The notes under the pieces: generated by a model | Databases searched by the model: none | Told to the model about the DNA's origin: nothing | What the model saw: the letters and a program-made list of their open reading frames with translations, nothing else | Part shown: piece after piece, positions 1 to 8,982 of the stretch | How positions within the stretch are numbered: position 1 is the first letter of the stretch | Layout: each line of letters begins with the position of its first letter | Assembly: GCF_000262545.1 (NCBI RefSeq) | Contig: NZ_JH660660.1 | Coordinates: forward strand, 1,706,482-1,770,481 | Length of the DNA: 64,000 bases | Source: Prevotella bivia DSM 20514 | GTDB lineage: Bacteria > Bacteroidota > Bacteroidia > Bacteroidales > Bacteroidaceae | Reading direction: 5' to 3' | Made by a program: the position numbers and the translations under genes

Positions 1-3000
1 TAACGCCCACGCAACTGCGCTCCGTTGGTAGGATCGTAACTTAGGTTAAGCCCACCTCCACCTATCATATCAATATAGTTGGTGTGTTCGGGATTGAGGA
101 TTGTCTTAATATGTGCTTGCTCATCAATATTTAAGCGCAAGTCCATTGCAAAGCCTGTAAGGTCGGGACGACGTACTACTTGCTCTGTAGAATCCTTGAA
201 ATTGGTAAACTTCACCAGATCCTTGAGCTGTGTATCGCTCATCAAGGTTTGCTCTTTCACAATGTAGGTCATATCGGTACTTCCCAACACATCTAGTTTA
301 CCTCTTAAATGAAGATTGCTCACCTCTCCCTGCACATTGCCGATAAAATTGACAAACGCCTTACCGTATGCCTCCGAGCGTGGGTTTTCCTTAGCATTGA
401 TGAGTAGGAAATCCTGTGCTTGAAGTGTCATATTTAGCATCACACGGTTGGTATTCGAGAAGTCGAGTGCTCCGTTCATCGTCAGCGGTTTGTTGTTAGC
501 ACCATACACCTTGAAATCGTTAAAAGCTATCGCACTATTTGCTATCACCAACGGTTGATTGCCAAAGCGCATCTCTACACCGTATGGATCGCTCACCAAA
601 TAAGCCGAGTCGGCTTTTATCTCGCCATTGACATCAAGCTTGTTCAGTGGTCCCTGCATCATTAACGAGCCGTAGCCAGCACCTCGCAAGCCTACAATGC
701 CGTTTGGAATGAAGCCATTTACATAATTTAGAGGGAACTTATTCATATCGAGAACCGCATCTAAATAGCCTTCACCAGCATTATCGTAAGTACCCGTAAG
801 CTTACCCACTTCGATGTCGTCCTTGCTAATAAGCGCATCTACATAGTGGCTATTCTCGCCTTTTGGCATATATACCATTTGCACGCCCAAATTGCCCATA
901 CGGTTATGTTCATACACAAAGCGTTTGATGTTCATATCGCTCGACACACTAAGCTGCGATGGGGTTTGCACAACGTGGTAGTCGCCATTCAGCTCGCCCG
1001 ACATATTTGGCATAAAAGGCAAGAACTTAAAGATTTCGCCTAGCTCTAGTTTGTTAATAGAGAGGGTGAGATCTTGCAATGCTTCGGTATCTTCATCATC
1101 GGTGCGCACCTTCACACCTGTACCGTCTTTGGCAAGCATATCTACATGGGCTGATACACGTTGGTCGCGTCCTATATAAACATAGTTAGAGTCGTTGACG
1201 GCAAAGGTCTTATAACCCAATATGGCATCCTTCGATGTGATATTAAAGCGTAAACCTTGATCTGCCATTGCTGCTTGCAAAGTAAGGTCGATACCCACCC
1301 TGCCTCGTTGATCCCAAATGGCTATTTGGGTACGCACACCATGTTCGTAAAGTGTACCATTGAGGAAGGCGGTGTATGGATAATTGTTGTTAGCACCGTT
1401 TACTATCGTTCCAGTATAGCCTATCTTACCCTCGTTGCTCTTCAGATCCACATTCACTTTATCCATGCGCACATCGTTATAAGCGAGCGAGTCGATGGCG
1501 ATAGTGCCGTCTATACCATGATCGGGCGATGACATTATGTTAATATCGGCGTGGGTAAACTGGTAGCCTCTGTTTGCCAATAGCTGACTAAAGAAGTTGG
1601 ATTTGCCAGTATTCAACTGTAGATGTCCATGTGGAAGGAAACGAAGAATGGCTGCTTGGTCAATGCGCTTATTCGTCAATTGCTGACTAATAGCGTTGGC
1701 AATGGCACCAAACTTCTTGCCCAGCTGCTGCACACCACTGTCCATAGCGGTATTCAAATGGAAGTCGCCACCCTCTACTTTTGCACTGAAACTGCCCTGC
1801 GAGCTCACAATATCCACGAGGACATCTCCCGGCGTATAGCGTTTGTTTTCCTCATCAATGGTAACATTGCCTAACAAGCCCTTCACCTTTAGATCATCAC
1901 CACCGTTAGAGGCAAAGTAGACATCTAGCGTTCCACGTGTTTTCATAGGGTTATCCACAATGCCTAGCTGGTACAAATCGGCTTCGCCAAGGTTGCCTGT
2001 TAGCGTTCCGCCCACCTGCTTACCACGCATGGCAATGTCCATATTGAAGTTGCCCACCATAAGTGGAACAATTGTTTTTCCACGATGCTCGGTGAGGTTA
2101 AAGCGCTGCACATTACCTTTTATAGTGTAGCGATTGCCCCCGTCTTGTGTATAATGGATATTAGCATCGGTATTGATATGGTAAGCCTTATCCATGATAT
2201 GGAGGGCTTTCAAGTTGGTATCCGACACATGCCCCTGCACCTTTGCATCAATGTGGCTACCCACAACATTTGCCGTAGCCAGCACATTGCCTGCCACAAG
2301 CATGCTGCTACCTTTCTTACCTTCCTCAACGACCTTGAAACCACGTAGCGGACCGCTAAAATAATGTTTGTCCTTCATGTTCGAGCGTAGCTCGGCATCG
2401 GTCCAGCCCGATACCACATAATGCTCCTTCATAGCTCCAAGTGCTTGCAAATCAATACGAGCAAGCGTGCCTTTTACGTGTCCTGCTACAAGGTTTTGAG
2501 CCAACCGCCCACGGAAAGCAAACCGTCCTCCCACCATTTTGTTGGTGCTATTGATGTCGGCGGACAGCTTATCGCCCACCTTATTTATCTTTCCTCCGAA
2601 ACCATCTAACACATATTTGTCGTACTTAAAGCGAGCAATGCTAGCCGAGAGGTTCATTGAGGAGCGATGGTTCAGCACATCGGTGCCATGCCCATGTGTG
2701 GCTATCGCACCCGAGAACGTACCAAGTCCCTTCCCCGGCAGGAAGTTTTGCAGTGGGAAATTGCGTGCTTTGATATTGGCTTTATAATTATCGGTTTGCA
2801 AATTATACGCAAAGTGGGCAAGTACCGATCCGCCTCCTTGCGTAATAAGCGTATTGCCCGTATAAAGCGTATTGCCCATTGCGAACCGACCATCCACCCC
2901 AATACCGTGTGGGATACGAATGGTTTTTGCCACATTGCGGGGCATCATAGGACGAATGAAGTCGAGATTTTGTGCCTTTCCTTTTAGCTTAAAACTGCTG

Positions 3001-4250
3001 TAGAACGGCTTTTTGCCTATGATATTTGCCACACTGCCCGTCGCTGTAAGGTCGAAGCGTCTGGGCATAGCAAGGTGTAAACGGCGGAAAGCGGCTTTTT
3101 GCAGGTTGCCATCAATGCTACCCCCAAGGCTGAGCCTATCGTTTGGAAAGGCTTGGTAGATGTGCCGTGGCATAGCAGAGAGGAAAGGCTTGAGATCGGT
3201 TTTGCTTAAATAGCCTCGTAGCTCCGTGCTGAGCCGTCCGGGGTGTGTATCGTCGAAAACATTAAGATCCATAGCGAAGCGACCATCTAGCCGTGAGTTA
3301 GGCAGCTTGATGTGCGTATTGGGCAAGATTATCGACTTCTGATTATAGGCAAATGCCCCTGTAAATTCCTCCACTGTGAGTCCGCTTTTCTCTTTAAAGT
3401 TGGCTGCTCTTACCGTAAGGTTGATATTTGGCTTCGCATAAACAAACGAGTCGATCCCAATATTAACCTCGCTCATAGCTAAATGATTGCTATCGAAGCC
3501 TGTCTTTTGTGCTTGGGTAAAAGGCAGCTCGTAGGCTAGCCCACCGCCATTCCAGTCGAGCGACCCTATCTTATAGGTGTCGTCATGTAAAAGGAGATGC
3601 GTGCGAAGGGCTGTCGCCTTATCAAACTGTGCGTTGATGCGCATAGAGTCGCCCGGCATGTGGAGGGCAAAACGGGTTTGCTCAAGGCTTAGCTTGTCGA
3701 TCTTGATGCGCCAAAGCGATTTCTTCTTCGTGGTATCCTCTGGCACCGTGTCGCCCAAAGCCACATCTACCCAACCCCCACGAAAGTCGGCTTGATCTAT
3801 TTTCATAGAGTCGCCATTGATGTCGATGTTATGGCTTATAAGGTGAAGCCGATCAAGATTGCCACGAATACGAAGGTCGCCAATAAAGTTGGTGGTATTG
3901 GCTTTCAGCTTATTAAACGTGAGTTCGTCCACTTCCACCTTACCATCAAACAATGGCATTAGCTGCACCTTTACCACAAGTCGTTGCACATCGGCAACGG
4001 TATCTGTTTGGTGAGCAATCGTATCGTTGGGGCGTGTGAGTAGCACGCTATCCATCTGCAAGTCTAATGGGAAGCTAAGACTCACGTGCTTGAGCTTGGC
4101 TTGCATTCCTGTGGTTTCAGTAAGATGTACAACAGCCTTCTTTATAGCCCAATTCTGAATGGGTGGGATATAAAGCAGCAATAATAGCAATAAAAATATA
4201 ACGATAGGTGTTAGCACCACTGCTAGCATCCATTTTAGTCCTTTCTTCAT
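1..4250 (-). CDS. TamB-like translocation/assembly module protein (3' end outside window)
   Basis: The minus-strand frame from the ATG at 4248-4250 stays open to the left edge, about 1416 codons, so the C-terminus is missing. The protein starts MKKGLKWMLAVVLTP, followed by a Leu-rich membrane anchor and then long, weakly repetitive beta-rich sequence. The last readable stretch (NPEHTNYIDMIGGG, then LNLSYDPTNGAQLRGR) resembles the C-terminal TamB domain, which in this family has G-LNL-Y-P and LRGR-type signatures. TamB-family proteins are inner-membrane-anchored, span the periplasm, and act in outer-membrane protein assembly or phospholipid transport. A -7 box lies at 4289-4296. Lengths near 1400-1600 residues are usual for Bacteroidales members, so little is probably lost. 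Family assignment is by domain look and architecture, not by a search. Confidence 0.85.
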   Translation of the reverse strand, partial: MKKGLKWMLAVVLTPIVIFLLLLLLLYIPPIQNWAIKKAVVHLTETTGMQAKLKHVSLSFPLDLQMDSVLLTRPNDTIAHQTDTVADVQRLVVKVQLMPLFDGKVEVDELTFNKLKANTTNFIGDLRIRGNLDRLHLISHNIDINGDSMKIDQADFRGGWVDVALGDTVPEDTTKKKSLWRIKIDKLSLEQTRFALHMPGDSMRINAQFDKATALRTHLLLHDDTYKIGSLDWNGGGLAYELPFTQAQKTGFDSNHLAMSEVNIGIDSFVYAKPNINLTVRAANFKEKSGLTVEEFTGAFAYNQKSIILPNTHIKLPNSRLDGRFAMDLNVFDDTHPGRLSTELRGYLSKTDLKPFLSAMPRHIYQAFPNDRLSLGGSIDGNLQKAAFRRLHLAMPRRFDLTATGSVANIIGKKPFYSSFKLKGKAQNLDFIRPMMPRNVAKTIRIPHGIGVDGRFAMGNTLYTGNTLITQGGGSVLAHFAYNLQTDNYKANIKARNFPLQNFLPGKGLGTFSGAIATHGHGTDVLNHRSSMNLSASIARFKYDKYVLDGFGGKINKVGDKLSADINSTNKMVGGRFAFRGRLAQNLVAGHVKGTLARIDLQALGAMKEHYVVSGWTDAELRSNMKDKHYFSGPLRGFKVVEEGKKGSSMLVAGNVLATANVVGSHIDAKVQGHVSDTNLKALHIMDKAYHINTDANIHYTQDGGNRYTIKGNVQRFNLTEHRGKTIVPLMVGNFNMDIAMRGKQVGGTLTGNLGEADLYQLGIVDNPMKTRGTLDVYFASNGGDDLKVKGLLGNVTIDEENKRYTPGDVLVDIVSSQGSFSAKVEGGDFHLNTAMDSGVQQLGKKFGAIANAISQQLTNKRIDQAAILRFLPHGHLQLNTGKSNFFSQLLANRGYQFTHADINIMSSPDHGIDGTIAIDSLAYNDVRMDKVNVDLKSNEGKIGYTGTIVNGANNNYPYTAFLNGTLYEHGVRTQIAIWDQRGRVGIDLTLQAAMADQGLRFNITSKDAILGYKTFAVNDSNYVYIGRDQRVSAHVDMLAKDGTGVKVRTDDEDTEALQDLTLSINKLELGEIFKFLPFMPNMSGELNGDYHVVQTPSQLSVSSDMNIKRFVYEHNRMGNLGVQMVYMPKGENSHYVDALISKDDIEVGKLTGTYDNAGEGYLDAVLDMNKFPLNYVNGFIPNGIVGLRGAGYGSLMMQGPLNKLDVNGEIKADSAYLVSDPYGVEMRFGNQPLVIANSAIAFNDFKVYGANNKPLTMNGALDFSNTNRVMLNMTLQAQDFLLINAKENPRSEAYGKAFVNFIGNVQGEVSNLHLRGKLDVLGSTDMTYIVKEQTLMSDTQLKDLVKFTNFKDSTEQVVRRPDLTGFAMDLRLNIDEQAHIKTILNPEHTNYIDMIGGGGLNLSYDPTNGAQLRGR

Positions 4251-4288
4251 AAGCGCTTAGATAGGGTAAGTTTCCCTTAGTTGGGGAA

Positions 4289-4296
4289 CAAAGATA
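4289..4296 (-). promoter_or_regulatory. Bacteroidota -7 box of the TamB-like gene
   Basis: Read on the minus strand this is TATCTTTG, matching TAnnTTTG, about 40 bases upstream of the ATG at 4250. No clear TTG element sits at the usual distance. Confidence 0.5.
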
Positions 4297-4362
4297 GGGA
4301 AAATATCCCAAAAAGGCGAAATCTTTACTTGCAAATTTTATCCATACACACCAAGCCATACA

Positions 4363-4443
4363 AAAACATCACCTTTTACCGAGTAAAAGGTGATGTTTTA
4401 CAAAGCAAAAGGTCATCTCTTACCGAGTAAAAGATAACCTTTT
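4363..4443. repeat. 22-bp tandem repeat array, site 1 of 3
   Basis: Units of 22 bases start at 4363, 4385, 4407 and 4429 (last one partial). Each has the form AAAA-N3-4-ACCTTTTAC followed by CGAGT or AAAGC. Neighbouring units are partly inverted, so the array folds: 4363-4379 pairs perfectly with 4383-4399 around a CGA loop, and a second, imperfect hairpin with the same CGA loop follows at 4408-4443. The same unit occurs at 54627-54714 and, degenerate, at 36306-36338. It sits between the TonB-receptor remnant and the TamB-like gene, so it could act as a terminator, but there is no T tract of the usual kind. Confidence 0.85.
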
Positions 4444-4484
4444 CTAACTAATTAAATATCAGAGATTTTATGACGAAGTTTTTC

Positions 4485-5237
4485 TTATATATTTACACTC
4501 ACGCCCGCATACCATGTAGCACCATAAACAGGGGCATACATAAAGGCAGCATCGTCGAGATGTTTCTCGTCCTGAATGTAGCTTAGGATATTCTTACCAC
4601 CTCCATACGATCGACATCGTTGGTAGAAAGTTGCTGCAAGCCATATACGCCAGCCAAGCCAGAGTAGATAGGTTCGCCGTCGAGCAATACCTGTGTGTGT
4701 TCTGCTCCGAGTCCTTGCATACGCACTTCAGAGAAGTTGCAGAACTGGCATTGCTGTTCCACTCTCACGCCGGGGATACCCTCTAGTGCATCGAAAAGGT
4801 TTTGCGCATTCTTACGTTGTAGTGCTTTCGAGGTGAGTACTTCGGTACGGATAGGCACATCTTTTACAAAGTGTTCGGTGCGTGTACCCGTTACCACCAC
4901 TTGAGATAGCTCAAGCGCATCTATATCAAGGTTGAAATATACTTCTGTGCCTTTACCAACACTCATTTCCACTTCTTTCGATTGCGAAGCATAACCTGTG
5001 TAAGAAGCTACAATGGTTTGTTTGCCCACTGGCAGATGAGCAATCTGGAAGTGTCCAGAAGCATCGCAAACCGTGCGCAAGTTGGTACCTTATTACAGTG
5101 ATCATTGCGTTGGGTAGATGTTCGCCCGTCGCACGATCTTTCACATCACCAAAGAGCATCGCATCAGTATCAGTGCTTTGCGCCATAGTGGTAATGGAAA
5201 ACAATGTAGAAATTAGAATAAATAACAGTCTATACAT
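4485..5237 (-). pseudogene. TonB-dependent receptor remnant (frameshift plus loss of the barrel)
   Basis: Translation from the ATG at 5237 gives a signal peptide (MYRLLFILISTLFSITTMAQ) and the start of a carboxypeptidase-regulatory-like domain (FGDVKDRATGEHLPNAMITV). The frame then breaks near 5090. The next frame continues the same domain and a plug domain (VVVTGTRTEHFVKDVPIRTE, LDGEPIYSGLAGVYGL) up to DVDRMEVV near 4597, then stops. In another frame the following bases encode a typical receptor C-terminus (NILSYIQDEKHLDDAAFMYA, then PVYGATWYAGVSVNI) ending at the TAA at 4485-4487. So about 500 residues of beta barrel have been deleted, joining plug to C-terminus, in addition to a frameshift. 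An apparently intact promoter remains at 5283-5313. The intact ancestor would have imported a ferric chelate, cobalamin or similar ligand; which one cannot be told. Confidence 0.88.
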
Positions 5238-5282
5238 AATTTGAAATATTTAACGATGTACTTGTTTTTATTTTTTAAGGTG

Positions 5283-5313
5283 CAAAGTTAAGGTGTGTGT
5301 GTTGTGGGTGCAA
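5283..5313 (-). promoter_or_regulatory. Promoter of the TonB-receptor remnant
   Basis: On the minus strand TTG (5311-5313) is followed after 20 bases by TAACTTTG (5283-5290), the complete Bacteroidota promoter pattern, 46 bases upstream of the ATG. The pseudogene may still be transcribed. Confidence 0.55.
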
Positions 5314-5611
5314 TACCCAAAAGTTGGTAAATATATGGGTGTGTGTGTAGGGCTGAATGGGAGATGAGGTGCTTAAAGGTAGGTAGTTATTGTAGGGGCA
5401 TAGTAGCTGTAAAAATGTAAATAAAAAGAAGAGAAATTTCTTTTAAAAGGATAGTTGCTACCTCTAAATTACAAAACGATCAGTTCTTCAGAGGAATGTT
5501 TGCACAAAGTTGCAAGTTCCAAAACGAAGTGCAATAAAAGAGTAGCCCTCACCGAGAGAAAAATTAAACTTTTCTACACCAAAACGAGAGTTCTTCAAAC
5601 ATGTTTTGTAA

Positions 5612-5637
5612 TTTTGCACTTGCTGGTTGACTCTACG
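5612..5637 (+). repeat. 26-bp direct repeat, copy A, with promoter-like core
   Basis: The 26 bases starting TTTTGCACTTGCTGG are identical at 6344-6369. With the bases just upstream the copy gives a TAATTTTG -7 box (5609-5616). About 20 bases further upstream of each copy there is also a looser match (caccaaa-acgagagtt type). The rest of the 520-base gap 5238-5757 shows no convincing gene; a 77-codon open frame there has no recognisable features. Confidence 0.8.
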
Positions 5638-5757
5638 TCAGGGAAGAACTTCTGGAAGAATTGGAAAAGCAACCAATATAATATTTAATCATGACTCATC
5701 AGAAAGGACTTGGAAGAATGTTGTTAAACAATTTTTTGGATTAGAGAAACCATAACT

Positions 5758-6114
5758 ATGAAAGTTGCTATATATGTATTATGCCTAACTGCGATTTTGT
5801 CGTGCACTTGCCATACATCCTATCAAGAAAACGAAGATTGGACAAAAGATAGTATTGGGACTTTGAATTTAAGGAGTAAAGAACTTGCTGAAAAAATAAT
5901 CAAGGAGCATTCTTTATATAGAGAATGCTCCTCTAAATTCATATGTGTTTTTGGAAAGCCTAACTGTCGAGAAACTACACTTTTTACAGACAAACTGATA
6001 TATATAGAACGCATGGGAGGAGACTTTATTCCAAATGCTAATAGGGACACCTGTTTTATTAGTTTTAATTTTAAGATGGGAAGGTTTGTGGGTATAGATG
6101 AGTCCTGCGAGTAG
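5758..6114 (+). CDS. Small hypothetical lipoprotein
   Basis: The 118-residue product starts MKVAIYVLCLTAILSCTC, a signal peptide with a lipobox (AILSC) that predicts lipidation at Cys16. The mature part is hydrophilic with several cysteines (ECSSKFICVFG, KPNCRET) and no family I recognise. It stands alone, downstream of copy A of the 26-bp repeat and followed by a terminator-like hairpin at 6187-6213. It is probably an envelope protein of unknown role. The ATG is the first of the frame and the signal peptide supports it. Confidence 0.7.
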   Translation: MKVAIYVLCLTAILSCTCHTSYQENEDWTKDSIGTLNLRSKELAEKIIKEHSLYRECSSKFICVFGKPNCRETTLFTDKLIYIERMGGDFIPNANRDTCFISFNFKMGRFVGIDESCE

Positions 6115-6186
6115 TATAATGATTCAAAACGGGAGTTGTCAAAACAATCACCTGATTTTCAAAAGGCTTTTTTCAATATTAAGCAT

Positions 6187-6213
6187 AAAGGCTGGGATAA
6201 ATTCCCTGCCTTT
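6187..6213 (+). terminator. Terminator-like hairpin after the small lipoprotein
   Basis: AAAGGCTGGG and CCCTGCCTTTT can pair around a 7-base loop, followed by a T-rich run. It lies 70 bases after the stop codon at 6114. Confidence 0.5.
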
Positions 6214-6343
6214 TGCTATTTTTGTAACCCAAAACAAAGAAAAATGAATATACGAGAACGCATCGGCACTTTGCGCTCCAGATTGGAAGTGAAAAACTCA
6301 AGTTTTCAACACCAAACAAGAGTTTTATAAAAGGATTGACTAT

Positions 6344-6369
6344 TTTTGCACTTGCTGGTTGACTCTACG
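6344..6369 (+). repeat. 26-bp direct repeat, copy B, with promoter-like core
   Basis: Identical to 5612-5637. Its 5' edge completes the -7 box TATTTTTG (6341-6348 region). Transcription from here would run into fhs, which also has its own promoter at 6415-6445. The stretch 6115-6468 otherwise holds only the hairpin at 6187-6213 and an unsupported short open frame. Confidence 0.8.
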
Positions 6370-6414
6370 AGTTAAACAAGTGGGCATAAAAGGAGAAAAA
6401 AGTATAAAAAGCTA

Positions 6415-6445
6415 TTGATTGATATTATATTTATCCCTATCTTTG
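6415..6445 (+). promoter_or_regulatory. fhs promoter
   Basis: TTG at 6415-6417 and TATCTTTG at 6438-6445 with a 20-base spacer match the Bacteroidota consensus. Because this promoter overlaps the in-frame ATG-like codon at 6415, it argues for the downstream start at 6469. Confidence 0.65.
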
Positions 6446-6468
6446 TGCCGACCAAAAACAAAAAATCT

Positions 6469-8136
6469 ATGAAGTCAGACATTGAAATTGCACGCTCATG
6501 CAAGATGAAGCGAATAGAGGAAATAGCATCATCTGTTGGTATCAACAGCGAAAGTATCGAACAATATGGTAAATATATTGCGAAGGTATCGCTCGATGTT
6601 ATTGATGAGGCGAAGGTAGCTAAAAACCATTTAGTCCTAGTAAGTTCTATCTCGCCTACAAAAGCAGGTATCGGCAAGACAACAGTAAGTATCGGTTTGT
6701 CAATGGCTTTAAACCGCTTGGGTAAAAAGTCGGTATTAGCTTTGCGCGAACCTAGCCTAGGGCCATGCTTCGGTATGAAGGGTGGTGCTGCTGGTGGTGG
6801 TTATTCGCAAGTAGTACCTATGGAGAAAATCAATCTTCATTTCACGGGCGACTTCCACGCTATTACCAGTGCTAACAATACGATAGCCGCTTTGCTCGAC
6901 AATTATATCTATCAGCGCCGTAGTGAAGGCTTCCGCCTAAAGCAAATTTTGTGGCGAAGAGTGATGGACGTAAACGATCGCAGCTTGCGTAATATCGTTT
7001 CAGGACTAGGTGCTTCTACCGATGGTATCCCTGAACAGGCTGGTTTTGATATTACTCCAGCCAGTGAAATTATGGCTGCTCTATGCTTGGCAACGAGTTT
7101 GGACGACTTGCGCCGTCGCATTGATAATATGGTACTAGGTATCACTTTCGATGATAAACCTTTCACAGTACGTGATATGGGCGTGGGTGGTGCTATTACC
7201 GTGTTGATGCTCGATGCTATCAAGCCTAACTTGGTGCAGACCTTAGAGGGTACACCAGCGTTTATACATGGTGGTCCGTTTGCTAATATTGCACACGGCT
7301 GTAACAGTGTTTTGGCTACGAAGATGGCAATGTCGGTAAGCGATTATGCTATTACAGAGGCTGGTTTCGGTGCTGATCTCGGTGCAGAGAAGTTTATGGA
7401 TATTAAGTGTCGTAAGACAGGGATTCACCCATCGGCAACGGTTCTTGTGGCTACCCTTCGTGGTTTGCGCCTACATGGTGGTATTAAGGATGGGGCTACA
7501 GCAGAGGAAACTACCCAAGCAATGGTGAAAGGTTTTGATAATTTGGATAAGCATATTGAGAATATGCAGCACTTTGGACAGCCAGTAGTCGTTACGCTCA
7601 ACCGTTATGGCGACGATACCGAAAGTGATATTACGCTACTTGCCGAACATTGCAAACAAAAAGGTGTAGGCTTTGCTACCAACGAGGTGTTTGCTAAGGG
7701 CGGTGAAGGTGCCGAAGAATTGGCTCGCTTAGTAGTAGAAACCATTGAGCGCGAGGGTGCTAAGGATATAAAGTTTGTATATAACGATGACGACACCGTA
7801 TTGGAAAAGGTAGAAAAGGTATGTAAGAATATCTATGGTGCTAAGGGGGTAGTGTTATCGAAGAGTGCTAAGAAGAAGCTAGAGCGTATTACAGCATGGG
7901 GACTTGATAAGTATCCTGTATGTATTGCAAAGACTCAATTCTCATTTAGCGAAGATCCTACTCGTTATGGTGTAGCCAAAGATTTTGAAATAAACATTCG
8001 CGACTTTGTTATCAATGGTGGATCGGAAATGATCGTCGGTGTGGCTGGCGATATGATGCGTATGCCCGGATTGCCAAAAGTGCCACAAGCTCAGCACATT
8101 GATTATGTGAATGGAGAAATAGAAGGACTAGCGTGA
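6469..8136 (+). CDS. fhs: Formate--tetrahydrofolate ligase
   Basis: Fhs joins formate to tetrahydrofolate using ATP, giving 10-formyl-THF for purine and one-carbon metabolism in the cytoplasm. From ATG 6469 ([20 protein letters not shown]) the protein has 555 residues, the usual length. Visible family signatures are the nucleotide-binding segment [40 protein letters not shown] and the C-terminal [13 protein letters not shown]. An in-frame start 54 bases upstream (6415) lies inside the promoter and is rejected. The gene appears monocistronic and ends in an unusual repeat region (8137-8333). Confidence 0.97.
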   Translation: MKSDIEIARSCKMKRIEEIASSVGINSESIEQYGKYIAKVSLDVIDEAKVAKNHLVLVSSISPTKAGIGKTTVSIGLSMALNRLGKKSVLALREPSLGPCFGMKGGAAGGGYSQVVPMEKINLHFTGDFHAITSANNTIAALLDNYIYQRRSEGFRLKQILWRRVMDVNDRSLRNIVSGLGASTDGIPEQAGFDITPASEIMAALCLATSLDDLRRRIDNMVLGITFDDKPFTVRDMGVGGAITVLMLDAIKPNLVQTLEGTPAFIHGGPFANIAHGCNSVLATKMAMSVSDYAITEAGFGADLGAEKFMDIKCRKTGIHPSATVLVATLRGLRLHGGIKDGATAEETTQAMVKGFDNLDKHIENMQHFGQPVVVTLNRYGDDTESDITLLAEHCKQKGVGFATNEVFAKGGEGAEELARLVVETIEREGAKDIKFVYNDDDTVLEKVEKVCKNIYGAKGVVLSKSAKKKLERITAWGLDKYPVCIAKTQFSFSEDPTRYGVAKDFEINIRDFVINGGSEMIVGVAGDMMRMPGLPKVPQAQHIDYVNGEIEGLA

Positions 8137-8333
8137 GAGAGAGATGAGATTTGAGATTTGAGATTTTAGAGTTTAGATTTGAGATTTTAGAGTTAAGATT
8201 TTAGAGTTAAGATTTGAGAGTTAAGATTTGAGAGTTGAGAGTTTAGATTTGAGAGTTAAGATTTTAGAAAGCCAACTCCACTCTCCACTCTCCACTCTCA
8301 AAACTCTAACTTCTCTCAACTCTCAATTCTCGG
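8137..8333. repeat. Polypurine/polypyrimidine inverted-repeat region between convergent genes
   Basis: The left arm is a run of degenerate purine-rich units of the kind GAGATTTGAGATTTTAGAGTTAA; the right arm (8275-8333) is the pyrimidine-rich counterpart (CTCTCCACTCTC, CTCAACTCTC). The arms can form a long imperfect hairpin between the converging fhs and pncA genes. The right arm also supplies the last codons and stop of pncA. A similar element lies at 63325-63490. Confidence 0.85.
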
Positions 8334-8837
8334 CGCGTATTCCTCTAAAACATTTACCATTTCCTTGCCAAGCATTTCCTCAAGATCGTGGGCAGTACTA
8401 GCTACACACACATCGCCAGCTAGTCCGCAAATATCAATTTGCTCTATGCCCAAACCCATAATAAGTCTGCCCAAGAGACCGGCACTATTATCGTTTTGCA
8501 TAATGGAATACTCGTCTTTGTCGATGCTATCGCCTTTATACAAGAGTGTAAACCCACCTCTAACCTCATTAAGAGCTTTGAGAATAGGGGTATAAAGCGC
8601 AGCACCTTTAGAATGTTGCACACAATGGCGAGGCCATGTTCCACCTTCTTCCTTAAACGATGAGTGATGATAAGGATGCCAATCGGCAGTTACAATACGA
8701 ATGGCATAGGTGTTTTCGTGCTTACGAATATAATGAGCAAGGGCTATCATAGCCTCTGCTGCACCCGGAACAGGTAGCGAGCCAGATACGAAATCGATCT
8801 GAGGATCAACCACCAAAAGCATTTTTTTCTTTTCCAT
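8316..8837 (-). CDS. pncA: Nicotinamidase (isochorismatase family)
   Basis: PncA hydrolyses nicotinamide to nicotinate and ammonia for NAD salvage. The 173-residue protein carries the family's catalytic Asp (LLVVDPQIDF), metal ligands (TADWHPYHHSSF and the His of WPRHCVQ), catalytic Lys (LLYKGD) and nucleophile Cys (GLAGDVCVASTA). The -7 box, TATCTTTG on the minus strand, is at 8869-8876. The last residues (PRIES) and the TGA come from the repeat region, so the natural C-terminus may have been altered by that element. It lies 4 kb from the nadBAC operon. Confidence 0.92.
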   Translation of the reverse strand: MEKKKMLLVVDPQIDFVSGSLPVPGAAEAMIALAHYIRKHENTYAIRIVTADWHPYHHSSFKEEGGTWPRHCVQHSKGAALYTPILKALNEVRGGFTLLYKGDSIDKDEYSIMQNDNSAGLLGRLIMGLGIEQIDICGLAGDVCVASTAHDLEEMLGKEMVNVLEEYAPRIES

Positions 8838-8982
8838 ATCTCGTTCTTTCCTAAATTGATAGTGGAAGCAAAGATAAGTAAAAAAAATGTTTTCCCCTTT
8901 CTTAACGCTTACAAAAACGTTAAAAACAACGAAACTGCCTTATTCTTCAATTGCTTTTATGTAAATTTGCACGTTAAAGATC

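Noticed and set aside
846..3795. Several plus-strand open frames of 60-110 codons
   Set aside because: They lie antisense inside the continuous TamB-like frame and have no start signals or family traits.
6136..6330. 64-codon frame ending near copy B of the 26-bp repeat
   Set aside because: It crosses the terminator-like hairpin at 6187-6213, has no ribosome site and shows no protein-like pattern.
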